NCBI GenBank assembly: GCA_019186985.1
Contig: JABARQ010000015.1
Location: 225,553 to 289,552, forward strand
Direction: 5' to 3'
Source of the DNA: Prosthecobacter sp.
GTDB taxonomy: Bacteria > Verrucomicrobiota > Verrucomicrobiia > Verrucomicrobiales > Verrucomicrobiaceae
Length of the DNA: 64,000 nucleotides
The notes under the pieces are model-generated. The model saw only the letters and a list, made by a program, of their open reading frames with translations. It was not told the DNA's origin and ran no database searches. A program made the position numbers and the translations under genes. Of the stretch, positions 27,240-35,841 are shown in pieces; within the stretch, counting starts at the first letter, position 1; every line of letters begins with the position of its first letter.

Positions 27240-27761
27240 CTAGTACCTTTTGCCGGGAGTCGCCCCCACCTCGCCGCGGAACAGGTGCACGCCGTCAAAC
27301 TTTTCGTCAGGCCGGAAAAGCCAGCCGGGCGAGGTGTCCTTCAGCTCATGACGTTGCAGCACGAACTCGGGCAGGATCATGTTGCTGTTCGGGTCATACA
27401 CCTTGCGTCCCGAGAAGTAGCCCCAAAGGCGGTATTCGGTGTTATGGTCGAAGCCATAGGCGGGCGTGTCACCCTCAGGCATCTCGGGGTAGCGGTCAGG
27501 CTGCCTCATGAAGCGCTCGTTCAGCACCACCAGGCGGGACTTGTCCCAGCTCTCGCCAGGCCTGCGCACATAGCCCCAGAAATGCGTGCGGTCGATGTGG
27601 AAGCGGCGGCCGATGTAGTAGTCTCCGGGCGGCTCGGCGGCGATGGCCATGCGACGGTATTCCACCTGCTGAAGCTGGGCCGGTGAAAGGCCGCCGGTCT
27701 GGCAGGAGGCAAGCGCGGCGGCGGCAGCCAGCAGGGAGAGAAATCGGGGGATCAGGGACAT
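27240..27761 (-). CDS. Small lipoprotein, unknown function
   Basis: 173 residues from the ATG at 27761, where a lipoprotein signal begins (MSLIPRFLSLLAAAAALASC, lipobox LASC, C20). The mature part has many aromatic and charged residues and contains YYIGRRFHIDRTHFWGYVRR and NTEYRLWGYFSGRKVYDPNS. These are strand-like segments of a possible beta-rich fold. I recognise no family with certainty. It begins the minus-strand run leading to trmL, DUF58, the nuclease, the cytochrome and folA, so a promoter is expected in the short gap upstream. Confidence 0.8.
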   Translation of the reverse strand: MSLIPRFLSLLAAAAALASCQTGGLSPAQLQQVEYRRMAIAAEPPGDYYIGRRFHIDRTHFWGYVRRPGESWDKSRLVVLNERFMRQPDRYPEMPEGDTPAYGFDHNTEYRLWGYFSGRKVYDPNSNMILPEFVLQRHELKDTSPGWLFRPDEKFDGVHLFRGEVGATPGKRY

Positions 27762-27852
27762 GCGTGGCGCGAGTCTGAAAAGAGACCGCCGGGGCGCAAA
27801 CGGAAAGCGGAAGCCGCTGGCATCATCCAATCATGCAGGCAATGTCAGGACC

Positions 27853-28020
27853 GTGCCGGACACCCCCCTTTCATCGCCGCCTGTCGCCTCAGATCCCAAC
27901 CCCGCCTGCTGCGGCCGTTGCGGCGCGCCGGCAGCGTCGAGGTTTGGCGATGAATTCATCTGTGACGACTGCTATGTCCACTGCGGATCCTGCTGCGCCG
28001 ATGATCCTGACGACGACTGA
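27853..28020 (+). CDS. Small cysteine-rich, zinc-ribbon-like protein
   Basis: 55 residues if it starts at the GTG at 27853. An ATG at 27760 would add 31 residues but overlaps the opposing lipoprotein start and leaves no promoter room. The core has eight clustered cysteines: CCGRCGAP, then ICDDCYVHCGSCC, ending in an acidic tail DDPDDD. The CxxC spacing suggests one or two bound zinc ions. It is convergent with the CorC gene, 15 nt apart. Small Cys-rich ORFs of this layout look conserved in Verrucomicrobia from memory, but I could not check. The start is uncertain. Confidence 0.5.
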   Translation: MPDTPLSSPPVASDPNPACCGRCGAPAASRFGDEFICDDCYVHCGSCCADDPDDD

Positions 28021-28035
28021 GAACCTGTCTTCGGG

Positions 28036-29364
28036 TTATTCCTGGCCAGCGGCATCCTCCGGCTCTGGCCTGGGCAGCCTGCGGACGCAGACCTTGTCAA
28101 TGCGCTGACGGTCCATGTCGATGACCTCGATCTCGAAGCCGCCCACGCTGAACTTCTCCGCCTCGCGCGGCAGCCTCTCCAGATGCTGCATGATGAAGCC
28201 CGCCAGGGTCTGGAAGCTGTCGGCCTCCGCCTCGGACACCGCTTCAAAGCCGGGGATCGCCTCGTTCACCGCATCGATCTCCGTCATGCCGTCCGCCATC
28301 CAGGCATCGGGGCCGGATTCGCGGATCATCGGCGTTCCAGGCGTATCCGGGCGGTTGACCGGCAGCTCACCGACCACCTCCTCGGCCAGGTCCTCGATGG
28401 TGACCAGGCCACGCACGATGCCAAACTCATCCGTCACCACGGCGGCATGATGGGAGGCGCGGCGCAGCTCCTCCAGCAGCGTCAGCGCCGGCTGGTTGTC
28501 GGAGACAAACACCGGCTCGCGCATCAGCTCGCTCACCTTTTGCACCTGCCCGGCCGCGACCGAGAGAAACAGGGCGCGCAGCGAAACCATGCCCACGACA
28601 TGATCCCTGGATTCATCATAGACCGGAAACACCACCTGGCGCGCCCCTGACTGAAGCTCCTCCGCCACGCTTGCGGCCGTTTCATCGACATGCAGGAAGA
28701 TGACCTTGGGCTTCGGCCGCATGATCTCCTCGGCCTTCAGCTCACGCAGGTCGAACACGCCCTCCACCATCTCGCTTTCACGATGATGCAGGTTGCCCGT
28801 CACCATGCCCTCGCGCACCAGCACCTCCACCTCCGCCAGGGTCGGTCCGGCCGGTGAGCTGCTGTTTCCGAAGAAGCGCATCAGAGTCCGAGTGCTCAGC
28901 TCCAGCACCCAGACCAGCGGGCTCGCCACGCGTGACAGCCAGTCCATCGGGCCAGACATCAGGCAGGCGATGCCCTCGGCGTTGCGCAGGGCGAGGCTCT
29001 TGGGAACCAGCTCGCCGACGACCAGGGAAAGGTAGGTGATGAAGGCCACCACCAGGCCGAACGCCACCTGCTCCTCATGTCCGGCAAGCCAGGGAATCCC
29101 CTGGAGCCACGGAACCACATAGCCCGCCAGGCTCGCACCGCCATAGGCGCCCGCCAGCACGCCGACCAGCGTGATGCCGATCTGCACCGTGCTCAGAAAC
29201 CGTTCCGGATTTTCCGCCAGCCGCAGCGCCAGCCTCGCGCCGCGGCTGCCGTCCTCCGCACGCTTCTGCATGCGCGCCTTCTTCGCCGACACGATGGCGA
29301 TCTCGGCCATGGCAAAGACGCCGTTGAGGACGAGCAGGAGAAGGATGATGAGGATTTCAGACAT
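28036..29364 (-). CDS. CNNM/CorC/HlyC family transporter (hemolysin family protein)
   Basis: 442 residues. The N-terminal DUF21/CNNM membrane domain (about 1-190) includes NGVFAMAEIAIVSAKKARM and LVGVLAGAYGGASLAGYVVP. A CBS pair (about 210-335, with VFPVYDESRDHVVGMVSLRAL and HAAVVTDEFGIVRGLVTIED) and the CorC_HlyC C-terminal domain (from about 350, including LAGFIMQHLERLPREAEKF) complete it. Such proteins mediate magnesium/cobalt efflux or sodium-coupled magnesium transport, and the haemolysin name is historical. It is 125 nt downstream of the USP-MgtE gene on the same strand, so two magnesium-related transporters are neighbours. Confidence 0.93.
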   Translation of the reverse strand: MSEILIILLLLVLNGVFAMAEIAIVSAKKARMQKRAEDGSRGARLALRLAENPERFLSTVQIGITLVGVLAGAYGGASLAGYVVPWLQGIPWLAGHEEQVAFGLVVAFITYLSLVVGELVPKSLALRNAEGIACLMSGPMDWLSRVASPLVWVLELSTRTLMRFFGNSSSPAGPTLAEVEVLVREGMVTGNLHHRESEMVEGVFDLRELKAEEIMRPKPKVIFLHVDETAASVAEELQSGARQVVFPVYDESRDHVVGMVSLRALFLSVAAGQVQKVSELMREPVFVSDNQPALTLLEELRRASHHAAVVTDEFGIVRGLVTIEDLAEEVVGELPVNRPDTPGTPMIRESGPDAWMADGMTEIDAVNEAIPGFEAVSEAEADSFQTLAGFIMQHLERLPREAEKFSVGGFEIEVIDMDRQRIDKVCVRRLPRPEPEDAAGQE

Positions 29365-29489
29365 GAAGGCGATGGCCTGGCGTCAGGTTTTCTCCGGACG
29401 CCCGGCATGACGGGACGCCACGGGAGCAGACCCGGCCCGGTTCCGCAACAGCCCTTGCGAATTCTTCGCCGGTGCTCCGGTAGGCCTCG

Positions 29490-31463
29490 TCATAGCAACC
29501 ACCAGGCCATGCCGAAGTAGAACAGAAGGGTGAAGATGTCCGCCAGGGCCAGGGTGACCGGCCCGGCGGCGATCTTGGGATCAAGGCGAAGGGCGTGCAG
29601 CAGCGTGGGAATGCTCAGGCCGGTGATGCAGGCGGTGAGAAGCGCCAGCGCGATGCTTCCGCCAATGCTGGCCGCCACCGCAGCCTCGCCACGCCACAGC
29701 CAGACGATGAGCGCCACGATGAGCCCGCAGCCAGCGCCCAGGAGCAGCGCCGTGAAGGCCTCGCGCCTCAGTGCCCCGAGATACCAGCGCAGCGTCGGCT
29801 TCACGCTGCGCAGAGCCTGGATGGCCACCGTCATGGACTGGATGCTCACGCTTTCACCAAGGCCGAGGATCAGCGTCATGAAGAAGGCCAGCACGATGCT
29901 CTTCGCCAGCGTCACTTCAAAGGCGCTCGTCAGCACCGCACACAGCGTGCCGCTGCTGATCGTGGCCAGCAGCCAGGGGAAGCGGAAGCGAAACGCCCGC
30001 ACCGGCGAGGCCTCGCGCACCTGCGCCACATTGAAGCCGATCGTCTCAAACAAGTCCTCGATCTGTTCACGCTCCGCGAGGTCAAAGATCCGGTCCGAGA
30101 GCAGCCCCACGTCCACCACACCCACCAGTCGCCCGTCCATGTCGATGACCGGCAGCGCGAGGAACTTCCGCCTGGCAAAGACCTCCGAGGCCTCCAGCAG
30201 CGACTCCTCCGGCCTGAGCACGGTGACGTTCTGGATCATGTGCGCCTCCACCTTGTCCTCCAGCGGAGCGGTGAGAAGACGCCGTGTCGGGATCACGCCC
30301 AGCAGACGGCCCTCCGGCCCGATGACATAAAAATACACCAGACGCTCCCCCACGCCCACCTGGCGGATGTGAGCCAGCGCCTCGCCGATGCTTGAATGAT
30401 GGGCCAGCGCCGGGAAGTCCAGGCGCATCAGGCTGGAAACGGGCGCGCTGAGATCAATGCCCGCCTTCTTTTCCTCCGCCGGGCTCCATGAAGCTGAAGT
30501 GCTGCGCTCCACATCATCCTCCACCTCCTCAGCCCTGTGAGACGGCGGCACCACCAGCACGGAGCATGGCGCCTCGCGCAGCACGCCTTCAGCCGTCCCA
30601 CCAAGCCAGGCCCTGCGCCAGCCCTGCGCCCCATGGGTGGAAATCACGATCAGGTCCACCTGCTCACGGCGTGCCAGACGGCGCAGCGCATGGTCCGGCG
30701 TTCCCTCCACGACCCGCGTCTCCACCTTCAGGTCCACCGCCAGATGCTCCTCACGGAAGGCGGCGAGACGATCATCCGCCTCCGCGCGCATGGCGTCTAT
30801 CTGCTCGCCAAAGCGGCGGTATTCCAAGGTTCCAGGCAGGCCCATCGGCTCCTGGACGTTTGCCAGCAGCAGCCTCGCCTCATAATGCCGGGCGATCAGC
30901 TCCGCCCAGGGAAAGGCGGCGCAGGAGTCCTCGGAGAAGTCCGTGCTGATCAGGACGTGGCGCGGCTCACGCGGTCCCTGTGCCTGGTCCTCACCGACGA
31001 CGAACACCGGGCAGCAGGCATGACGCGCCACCTTTTCCACCGTGCTGCCCAGCGCTTCATGGATGAGCCCGCCTTCCTCGCCCGTGCGGCCTGTCACCAC
31101 CAGCTCAAAGCCACCCTCCTGCGCCGTGCGGACGATCTCCTCAAACGCGCGCCCCTCCGCAAGCACGACATCCACGCCATCCACGTCAAGCTCACGCGCC
31201 TTCTCCTTCAGCCGCTGCCGGGCGTGCTCTCGACGCTCCTTGGGAAAGTCACCCCAGTGCAGGGCGATCTCGGGATCATCCGTCACCGGCTCCAGCACAT
31301 GCAGCAGCGTCAGGTTCGCACCGATGCGCGCCGCCAGCGCCGCCGCCGTGCGCAGGACCACCGTGCTTTCCTGCGTGAAGTCCACCGCCACCAGCAGGCG
31401 CTTCGGCGGTCCGGGCGCGGAGAGTGTGCAGCTTTCCGCCTTGTTTCCCCCAGCGCTGTTCAT
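29490..31463 (-). CDS. Tandem universal-stress-protein / CBS / MgtE fusion, putative magnesium transporter
   Basis: 657 residues with an unusual order. USP domain 1 spans about 20-157 (LLVAVDFTQESTVVLRTAA, GSTVEKVARHACCPVFVV). USP domain 2 spans about 167-306 (LISTDFSEDS, STHGAQGWRRAWLGGTAEGV, a nucleotide-binding glycine motif with small changes). The CBS pair is about 341-462 and the MgtE membrane domain about 493-657. The last helix ALADIFTLLFYF keeps the Asp (D642) equivalent to the MgtE pore aspartate. The usual MgtE N-domain is replaced by the USP pair, suggesting transport gated by ATP or stress signals. The second helix region GLGESVSIQSM differs from the typical GNAGNQ motif, so ion specificity is uncertain. 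Confidence 0.87.
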   Translation of the reverse strand: MNSAGGNKAESCTLSAPGPPKRLLVAVDFTQESTVVLRTAAALAARIGANLTLLHVLEPVTDDPEIALHWGDFPKERREHARQRLKEKARELDVDGVDVVLAEGRAFEEIVRTAQEGGFELVVTGRTGEEGGLIHEALGSTVEKVARHACCPVFVVGEDQAQGPREPRHVLISTDFSEDSCAAFPWAELIARHYEARLLLANVQEPMGLPGTLEYRRFGEQIDAMRAEADDRLAAFREEHLAVDLKVETRVVEGTPDHALRRLARREQVDLIVISTHGAQGWRRAWLGGTAEGVLREAPCSVLVVPPSHRAEEVEDDVERSTSASWSPAEEKKAGIDLSAPVSSLMRLDFPALAHHSSIGEALAHIRQVGVGERLVYFYVIGPEGRLLGVIPTRRLLTAPLEDKVEAHMIQNVTVLRPEESLLEASEVFARRKFLALPVIDMDGRLVGVVDVGLLSDRIFDLAEREQIEDLFETIGFNVAQVREASPVRAFRFRFPWLLATISSGTLCAVLTSAFEVTLAKSIVLAFFMTLILGLGESVSIQSMTVAIQALRSVKPTLRWYLGALRREAFTALLLGAGCGLIVALIVWLWRGEAAVAASIGGSIALALLTACITGLSIPTLLHALRLDPKIAAGPVTLALADIFTLLFYFGMAWWLL

Positions 31464-31760
31464 GACTTCTGGAATGCAGGTTTGAGTTTCTCACGAATCC
31501 GGCCTGCGACCGCCGTCACCGACGGCCGCATCCCCCGCCAGCCTGACATCGGAGCAAACGATCCGTCCGTCCCGGCGTCAGGCCTCAGCAGGGCCATCGG
31601 GCCCGCGATCATGGAACCGGAAGTCAGCATGGCTTCTGCTTAGCCAGGTTCGTCCTCAGGATCAACCTCCGATGAGGCATGTCCAGGCGTTCATGCCGTC
31701 GCGCCGGAAGCGGCGGCGGTGAACCTGTTTCAGGGCATGCATTCATGAGGAGGCAAAGGA
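31464..31760. other. 297-nt gap between two transporter genes
   Basis: No supported gene. It holds a triplet-loop hairpin GCCGTC-ACC-GACGGC at 31512-31526, on the upstream side of the USP-MgtE start, and otherwise unremarkable GC-rich sequence. The size suggests separate transcription of the two flanking genes. Confidence 0.5.
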
Positions 31761-34487
31761 TTACTCAACCGGCGCCCGGCCCTCCCGGCGACGGCCGAAG
31801 CGCAGCCATTTCTCCAGCTCGACCGCGGCGAAGGACAGCGCAGTGACGCCGGTGATTCGCAGCCAGGCGCCGGCATCGAGCGGGGCGGTGTGGAAGAGGT
31901 GCTGCATGAAGGGTGCGTAGGTGAAAAGGAGCTGCGCACCGATCATCCCTGCCGCACCGACGAGGGCCAGCGGATTGCTGAAGACGCCGACATGGAGCAG
32001 CGAGTGGTTCAGCGAGCGGCAGCTCATGAGGTAGGCCACCTCCACCATGACGATGACATTGATCACGGCGGTGCGGGCGGCGGCGATGCTTTCCCCGCCG
32101 AAGCTGGTCTCGTAAAAGTAGAGCCAGTAGCCGCCGAGGATCATGATGAGCGAGATCAGCCCGGTGCGCATCATGAGCGGAATGGTGAGCAGCGGCAGCT
32201 TCGGATCACGCGGAGGGCGGTCCATGAGATCCTTCTCCTTGGGCTCAAAGACGAGCATGAGGCCGAGAAAGATGGCGGTGGCCATGTTCACCCACAGAAG
32301 CTGCACGGGCACCACGGGCAGCACGAGGCCGAAGAGCATGGCGACAAGGATGATGGAGCCTTCACCGACATTTGTGGGCAGCGTCCAGACGATGAATTTC
32401 CGCAGGTTGTCGAAAACGCCGCGCCCCTCCTCGACGGCGGCCTCGATGGTGGCGAAGTTGTCATCCGTGAGGATCATGTCCGCCGCGCCTTTCGCCACAT
32501 CCGTGCCGGCGATGCCCATGGCGATGCCGATGTCGCTCTGCTTCAAGGCGGGCGCGTCGTTCACGCCATCGCCGGTCATGGCGACGACCTGCCCATGGGC
32601 CTGGAGGGCACGCACAAGGCGCAGTTTTTGCTCGGGTGCCACGCGGGCAAAGACATCCACGCGGTGCGCGACCTCCGGCAGTTCGCCATCGCTGACTTTC
32701 TCCAGGTCACGCCCGGTCATGACCTGCACGCCATCGCTGTCGGCGATGCCGAGCTTTTCGGCGATGGCGCGGGCGGTGAGGGCGTGGTCGCCGGTGATCA
32801 TCTTCACGCGGATGCCGGCGCGGCGGCAGTTTGCGACGGCAGCGATGGCCTCCCGGCGCGGCGGGTCGATCATGCCTTGCAGGCCCAGGAAGGTGAGGCC
32901 GTCCTGCACATGCTCGTGCGCAAGGGCATCGCCCGTGTGGGAGGCATGACGCCGGGCGAAACCGAGCACGCGCATGCCCTGCGCGGCAAGTTTTTCCACG
33001 GCGGCCCGGACGGCGTCCTTGTCGAGCGGCACGAGGGAGCCATCGGCGGCGAGCGTGTCCGTGCAGCGGTCCAGCAGACGCTCCACGGCCCCCACCTTGT
33101 AGATGGTGCGCCGGCCCTCCAATGCGTGCAGCGTGGCACGGAACATGTGCTCGGATTCAAAGGGGATCATGCCGAGCCTGGGCGACAGGTCCGTCATCTC
33201 CTCGTGAATGAGGCCCGCCTTGGCCCCGGCGACGAGCATGGCGGCCTCCGTGGGATCTCCCTGCACGCTGTGGCGGCCTTCAACATCCTTCACGACCTGG
33301 GAGTCATTGCAGAGCACGCCGGCGCGCAGGCATTCAAGCAGCGCCGGATGCTGTGCCGGATCGATCTCACGTCCGCAGAGCCTGATCTCGCCGCGCGGGT
33401 CATAGCCTCCGCCGGTGATCTCGTAGTCACGGCCTCCGGCCAGCACACGCTGCACGGTCATCTGGTTCTCGGTGAGCGTGCCGGTTTTGTCGGAACAGAT
33501 GACGGTGGTGCTGCCGAGCGTCTCCACGGCGGGCAGCTTGCGGATGATGGCGCGGCGCTTCGCCATGCGTGAAACGCCGATGGCGAGCACGATGGTGACG
33601 GCGGCGGGCAGGCCCTCCGGGATCGCGCCCACGGCCAGCGCAACGGCGGCCATGAACATCTCCACCACCGGCTCCCCGCGCAGCACGCCGGAGAGGAAGG
33701 CCGCGGCTGAAAGGCCGAGGATGATCCACAGCAGCAGCTTGCTGAAGCTGCTGATCTTTTGCGTGAGCGGCGTGGAAAGCTCCACCGCATCGGCGATGAG
33801 CCAGGCGATGCGGCCTGTCTCCGTTTTGTCGCCCGTGGCCCACACGAGCCCCTCCGCCGTGCCATAGGTGACGGAGGTGCCCGCGAAAACCTGGTTTTTT
33901 CGATCCGCCAGCACCACATCATGCGCCAGCGGATCGGCGTGCTTGTGAACGGGCATGCTCTCGCCAGTGAGAGGGGATTCATCGACTTGCAGGCTGTTCA
34001 CCTGGAAAAGACGCAGGTCCGCGGGCACGCGGTCGCCGCTTTGCAGGACGACGACATCCCCCGGCACGATCTGCGCGGAGGGAATGCGCTGACGGCGGCC
34101 ATCCCGCCGCACCGTGGCCTCGGTGACGACGAGGCTGCTCAGGGCCTCCACCGCCTTTTCCGCTTTCGACTCCTGGATGAAGCCGATCACGGCATTGATC
34201 AGCACCACGCCGAAAATCACGCTCGAATCCACCCATTCGTTCAGCACGCCGGTGATAACGGCTGCGGCCAGCAGCAGATACACCAGGGGCTGGTTGAACT
34301 GCTGGAGGAAGCGCTTCCACGCCGGCGTGCCTCCGCGTGCCGTGACGACATTGAAGCCATATTCCTTCTGCCGCCGCACCACCTCCGCAGCACTGAGGCC
34401 ATGCCGGCAGTCGGACTTCAGCATTAGCACCACCTCGGACATTTCGAGCTGATGCCAGCAGGAGGTGGTGGATGGAGCGGATTTCAT
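31761..34487 (-). CDS. Cation-transporting P-type ATPase (P2-like)
   Basis: 908 residues from the ATG at 34487. An upstream ATG at 34556 would add 23 atypical residues. It shows the TGES actuator motif (T174 in ORF-upstream numbering, about 151 here), the M4 segment GAIPEGLPAAVTIV, the phosphorylation site CSDKTGTLTENQM (about D310), MTGDGVNDAPALKQSDIG and C-terminal transmembrane helices. The order is that of SERCA/PMCA-type pumps. In M5 TNVGEGS keeps the Asn and Glu of calcium pumps. In M6 WVNMATAIFLG replaces the calcium-binding Asp by Ala, so the ion is uncertain and calcium should not be assumed. It is upstream of USP-MgtE on the same strand. Confidence 0.92.
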   Translation of the reverse strand: MKSAPSTTSCWHQLEMSEVVLMLKSDCRHGLSAAEVVRRQKEYGFNVVTARGGTPAWKRFLQQFNQPLVYLLLAAAVITGVLNEWVDSSVIFGVVLINAVIGFIQESKAEKAVEALSSLVVTEATVRRDGRRQRIPSAQIVPGDVVVLQSGDRVPADLRLFQVNSLQVDESPLTGESMPVHKHADPLAHDVVLADRKNQVFAGTSVTYGTAEGLVWATGDKTETGRIAWLIADAVELSTPLTQKISSFSKLLLWIILGLSAAAFLSGVLRGEPVVEMFMAAVALAVGAIPEGLPAAVTIVLAIGVSRMAKRRAIIRKLPAVETLGSTTVICSDKTGTLTENQMTVQRVLAGGRDYEITGGGYDPRGEIRLCGREIDPAQHPALLECLRAGVLCNDSQVVKDVEGRHSVQGDPTEAAMLVAGAKAGLIHEEMTDLSPRLGMIPFESEHMFRATLHALEGRRTIYKVGAVERLLDRCTDTLAADGSLVPLDKDAVRAAVEKLAAQGMRVLGFARRHASHTGDALAHEHVQDGLTFLGLQGMIDPPRREAIAAVANCRRAGIRVKMITGDHALTARAIAEKLGIADSDGVQVMTGRDLEKVSDGELPEVAHRVDVFARVAPEQKLRLVRALQAHGQVVAMTGDGVNDAPALKQSDIGIAMGIAGTDVAKGAADMILTDDNFATIEAAVEEGRGVFDNLRKFIVWTLPTNVGEGSIILVAMLFGLVLPVVPVQLLWVNMATAIFLGLMLVFEPKEKDLMDRPPRDPKLPLLTIPLMMRTGLISLIMILGGYWLYFYETSFGGESIAAARTAVINVIVMVEVAYLMSCRSLNHSLLHVGVFSNPLALVGAAGMIGAQLLFTYAPFMQHLFHTAPLDAGAWLRITGVTALSFAAVELEKWLRFGRRREGRAPVE

Positions 34488-34743
34488 CGGCTGGGCGTGA
34501 GGTTTGCAGGGAGGTGCGTTTGCTTGAAATACCCCGCCGCTCCGGAAACCCCTCATAAAAAACCGTCAGAATCCTCCTTTGCCAATGAGGAGGCAGGTGC
34601 GGGAAATTTCCATGAAGCTGGGAAACAGGTGAAGGAAGCAGCCCTCGATGCCTTCACCAATGATTATGGCAGCCGCCCGGCCCTGCAACGGCCATCACAC
34701 CTGCCTGAAAAGGAACAGCTCCATGACGACAGCCCCGGAAAGC

Positions 34744-35748
34744 TCACAGAACCGTTCCTTCGAGCAAAGGCAGCCCGTCCAGATGGCTGCGGAGGTTGGT
34801 CACAGTCACTCGGGCGATCTCTCCCAGCGCCTCCCGGGTCAGGAAGGCCTGGTGGGAGGTCACCAGCACGTTGGGGAAGGTCAGAAGACGGCTGAGCTCA
34901 TCGTCCTCCAGCAGGCCGCGCTCCGAATGGTCCTCGAAAAAGATGCCCTCCTCCTCTTCATACACATCCAGCGCCACGCCGCCGAGCTGGCCGCCTTTCA
35001 GGCACCCGATCAGCGCGGTGGTGTCCACCAGCTTGCCGCGGCTGGTGTTCAGCAGATAGGCTCCTGATTTCATCCGCGCCAGCGTGTCGGCATTCAGCAG
35101 ATGATGCGTCTCCGGCGTGAGCGGCAGGTGCAGGCTCAGGATGTCCGCCTTTTCGAGCACCTCGTCAAAGCGGGTGTAACGCACCGCATGACCCGCCGCC
35201 CAGTCGTGTTGCGGAAAAGGATCATAGGCCAGCACCTCGCAGCCGAAGCCGCGAAAAATCTGCGCCGTGCAGCGGCCGATCTTGCCCGTGCCGATGATGC
35301 CGGCGGTCTTGCCATGCAGATCAAAGCCCACGAGTCCGGCGAGCGAGAAGTTGAACTCACGGACGCGATTGTGAGCGCGGTGGATCTTGCGGTTCAGCGT
35401 GAGCAGCAGCGCCACGGCGTGCTCCGCCACCGCATGGGGCGAGTAGGCCGGCACGCGCGTCACGGTGACTCCAAGCTCGCGTGCTGCGGCAAGGTCCACC
35501 TGGTTGAACCCCGCGCAGCGCAGCGCCACATGCCGCACGCCGGCCTCCGCCAGCCTGGTGAGGCAGCCACGGTCAAGCCTGTCGTTCACAAACACGCACA
35601 CGGCATCACAGCCCGCCGCCGTGGCCGCCGTCTCTGCCGTGAGCCGGAACTCGTGAAAACGCCACTCCATCTGCGCAGCGCCTTCAGCGGCAAGCATGGC
35701 GTCGCGGTCATAGGGCTTTGTGTCGTAAAAGGAGATCGCCTTCATCAT
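34744..35748 (-). CDS. 2-hydroxyacid dehydrogenase, D-lactate-dehydrogenase-like
   Basis: 334 residues from the ATG at 35748 (next ATG at 35745). NAD-dependent D-2-hydroxyacid dehydrogenase fold, closest by eye to fermentative D-lactate dehydrogenase LdhA. It opens MKAISFYDTKPYDRD, has RCAGFNQVDL, the Rossmann motif GIIGTGKIGR, LNTSRGKLVDT with the catalytic Arg, the Glu/Asp segment ALDVYEEEEGIFFEDHS, and the catalytic His in LVTSHQAFLTREA. The role would be pyruvate/D-lactate interconversion, consistent with fermentation or energy stress. It is placed between two P-type ATPase genes on the same strand (93 nt after one, 256 nt before the other). Confidence 0.9.
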   Translation of the reverse strand: MMKAISFYDTKPYDRDAMLAAEGAAQMEWRFHEFRLTAETAATAAGCDAVCVFVNDRLDRGCLTRLAEAGVRHVALRCAGFNQVDLAAARELGVTVTRVPAYSPHAVAEHAVALLLTLNRKIHRAHNRVREFNFSLAGLVGFDLHGKTAGIIGTGKIGRCTAQIFRGFGCEVLAYDPFPQHDWAAGHAVRYTRFDEVLEKADILSLHLPLTPETHHLLNADTLARMKSGAYLLNTSRGKLVDTTALIGCLKGGQLGGVALDVYEEEEGIFFEDHSERGLLEDDELSRLLTFPNVLVTSHQAFLTREALGEIARVTVTNLRSHLDGLPLLEGTVL

Positions 35749-35841
35749 GTCAAGATACACCGCAGGCTGGAAGAACCCTCGGGAAAAGCAGGCGGCGACG
35801 GTGGTCATGACCGGCGGACAAGACCAGGACGCGGCTGAGGA

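Noticed and set aside
35749-35841. FNR-type sites in the ion-transport island
   Set aside because: I looked through the upstream gaps for the TTGAT-N4-ATCAA palindrome and found no acceptable match.
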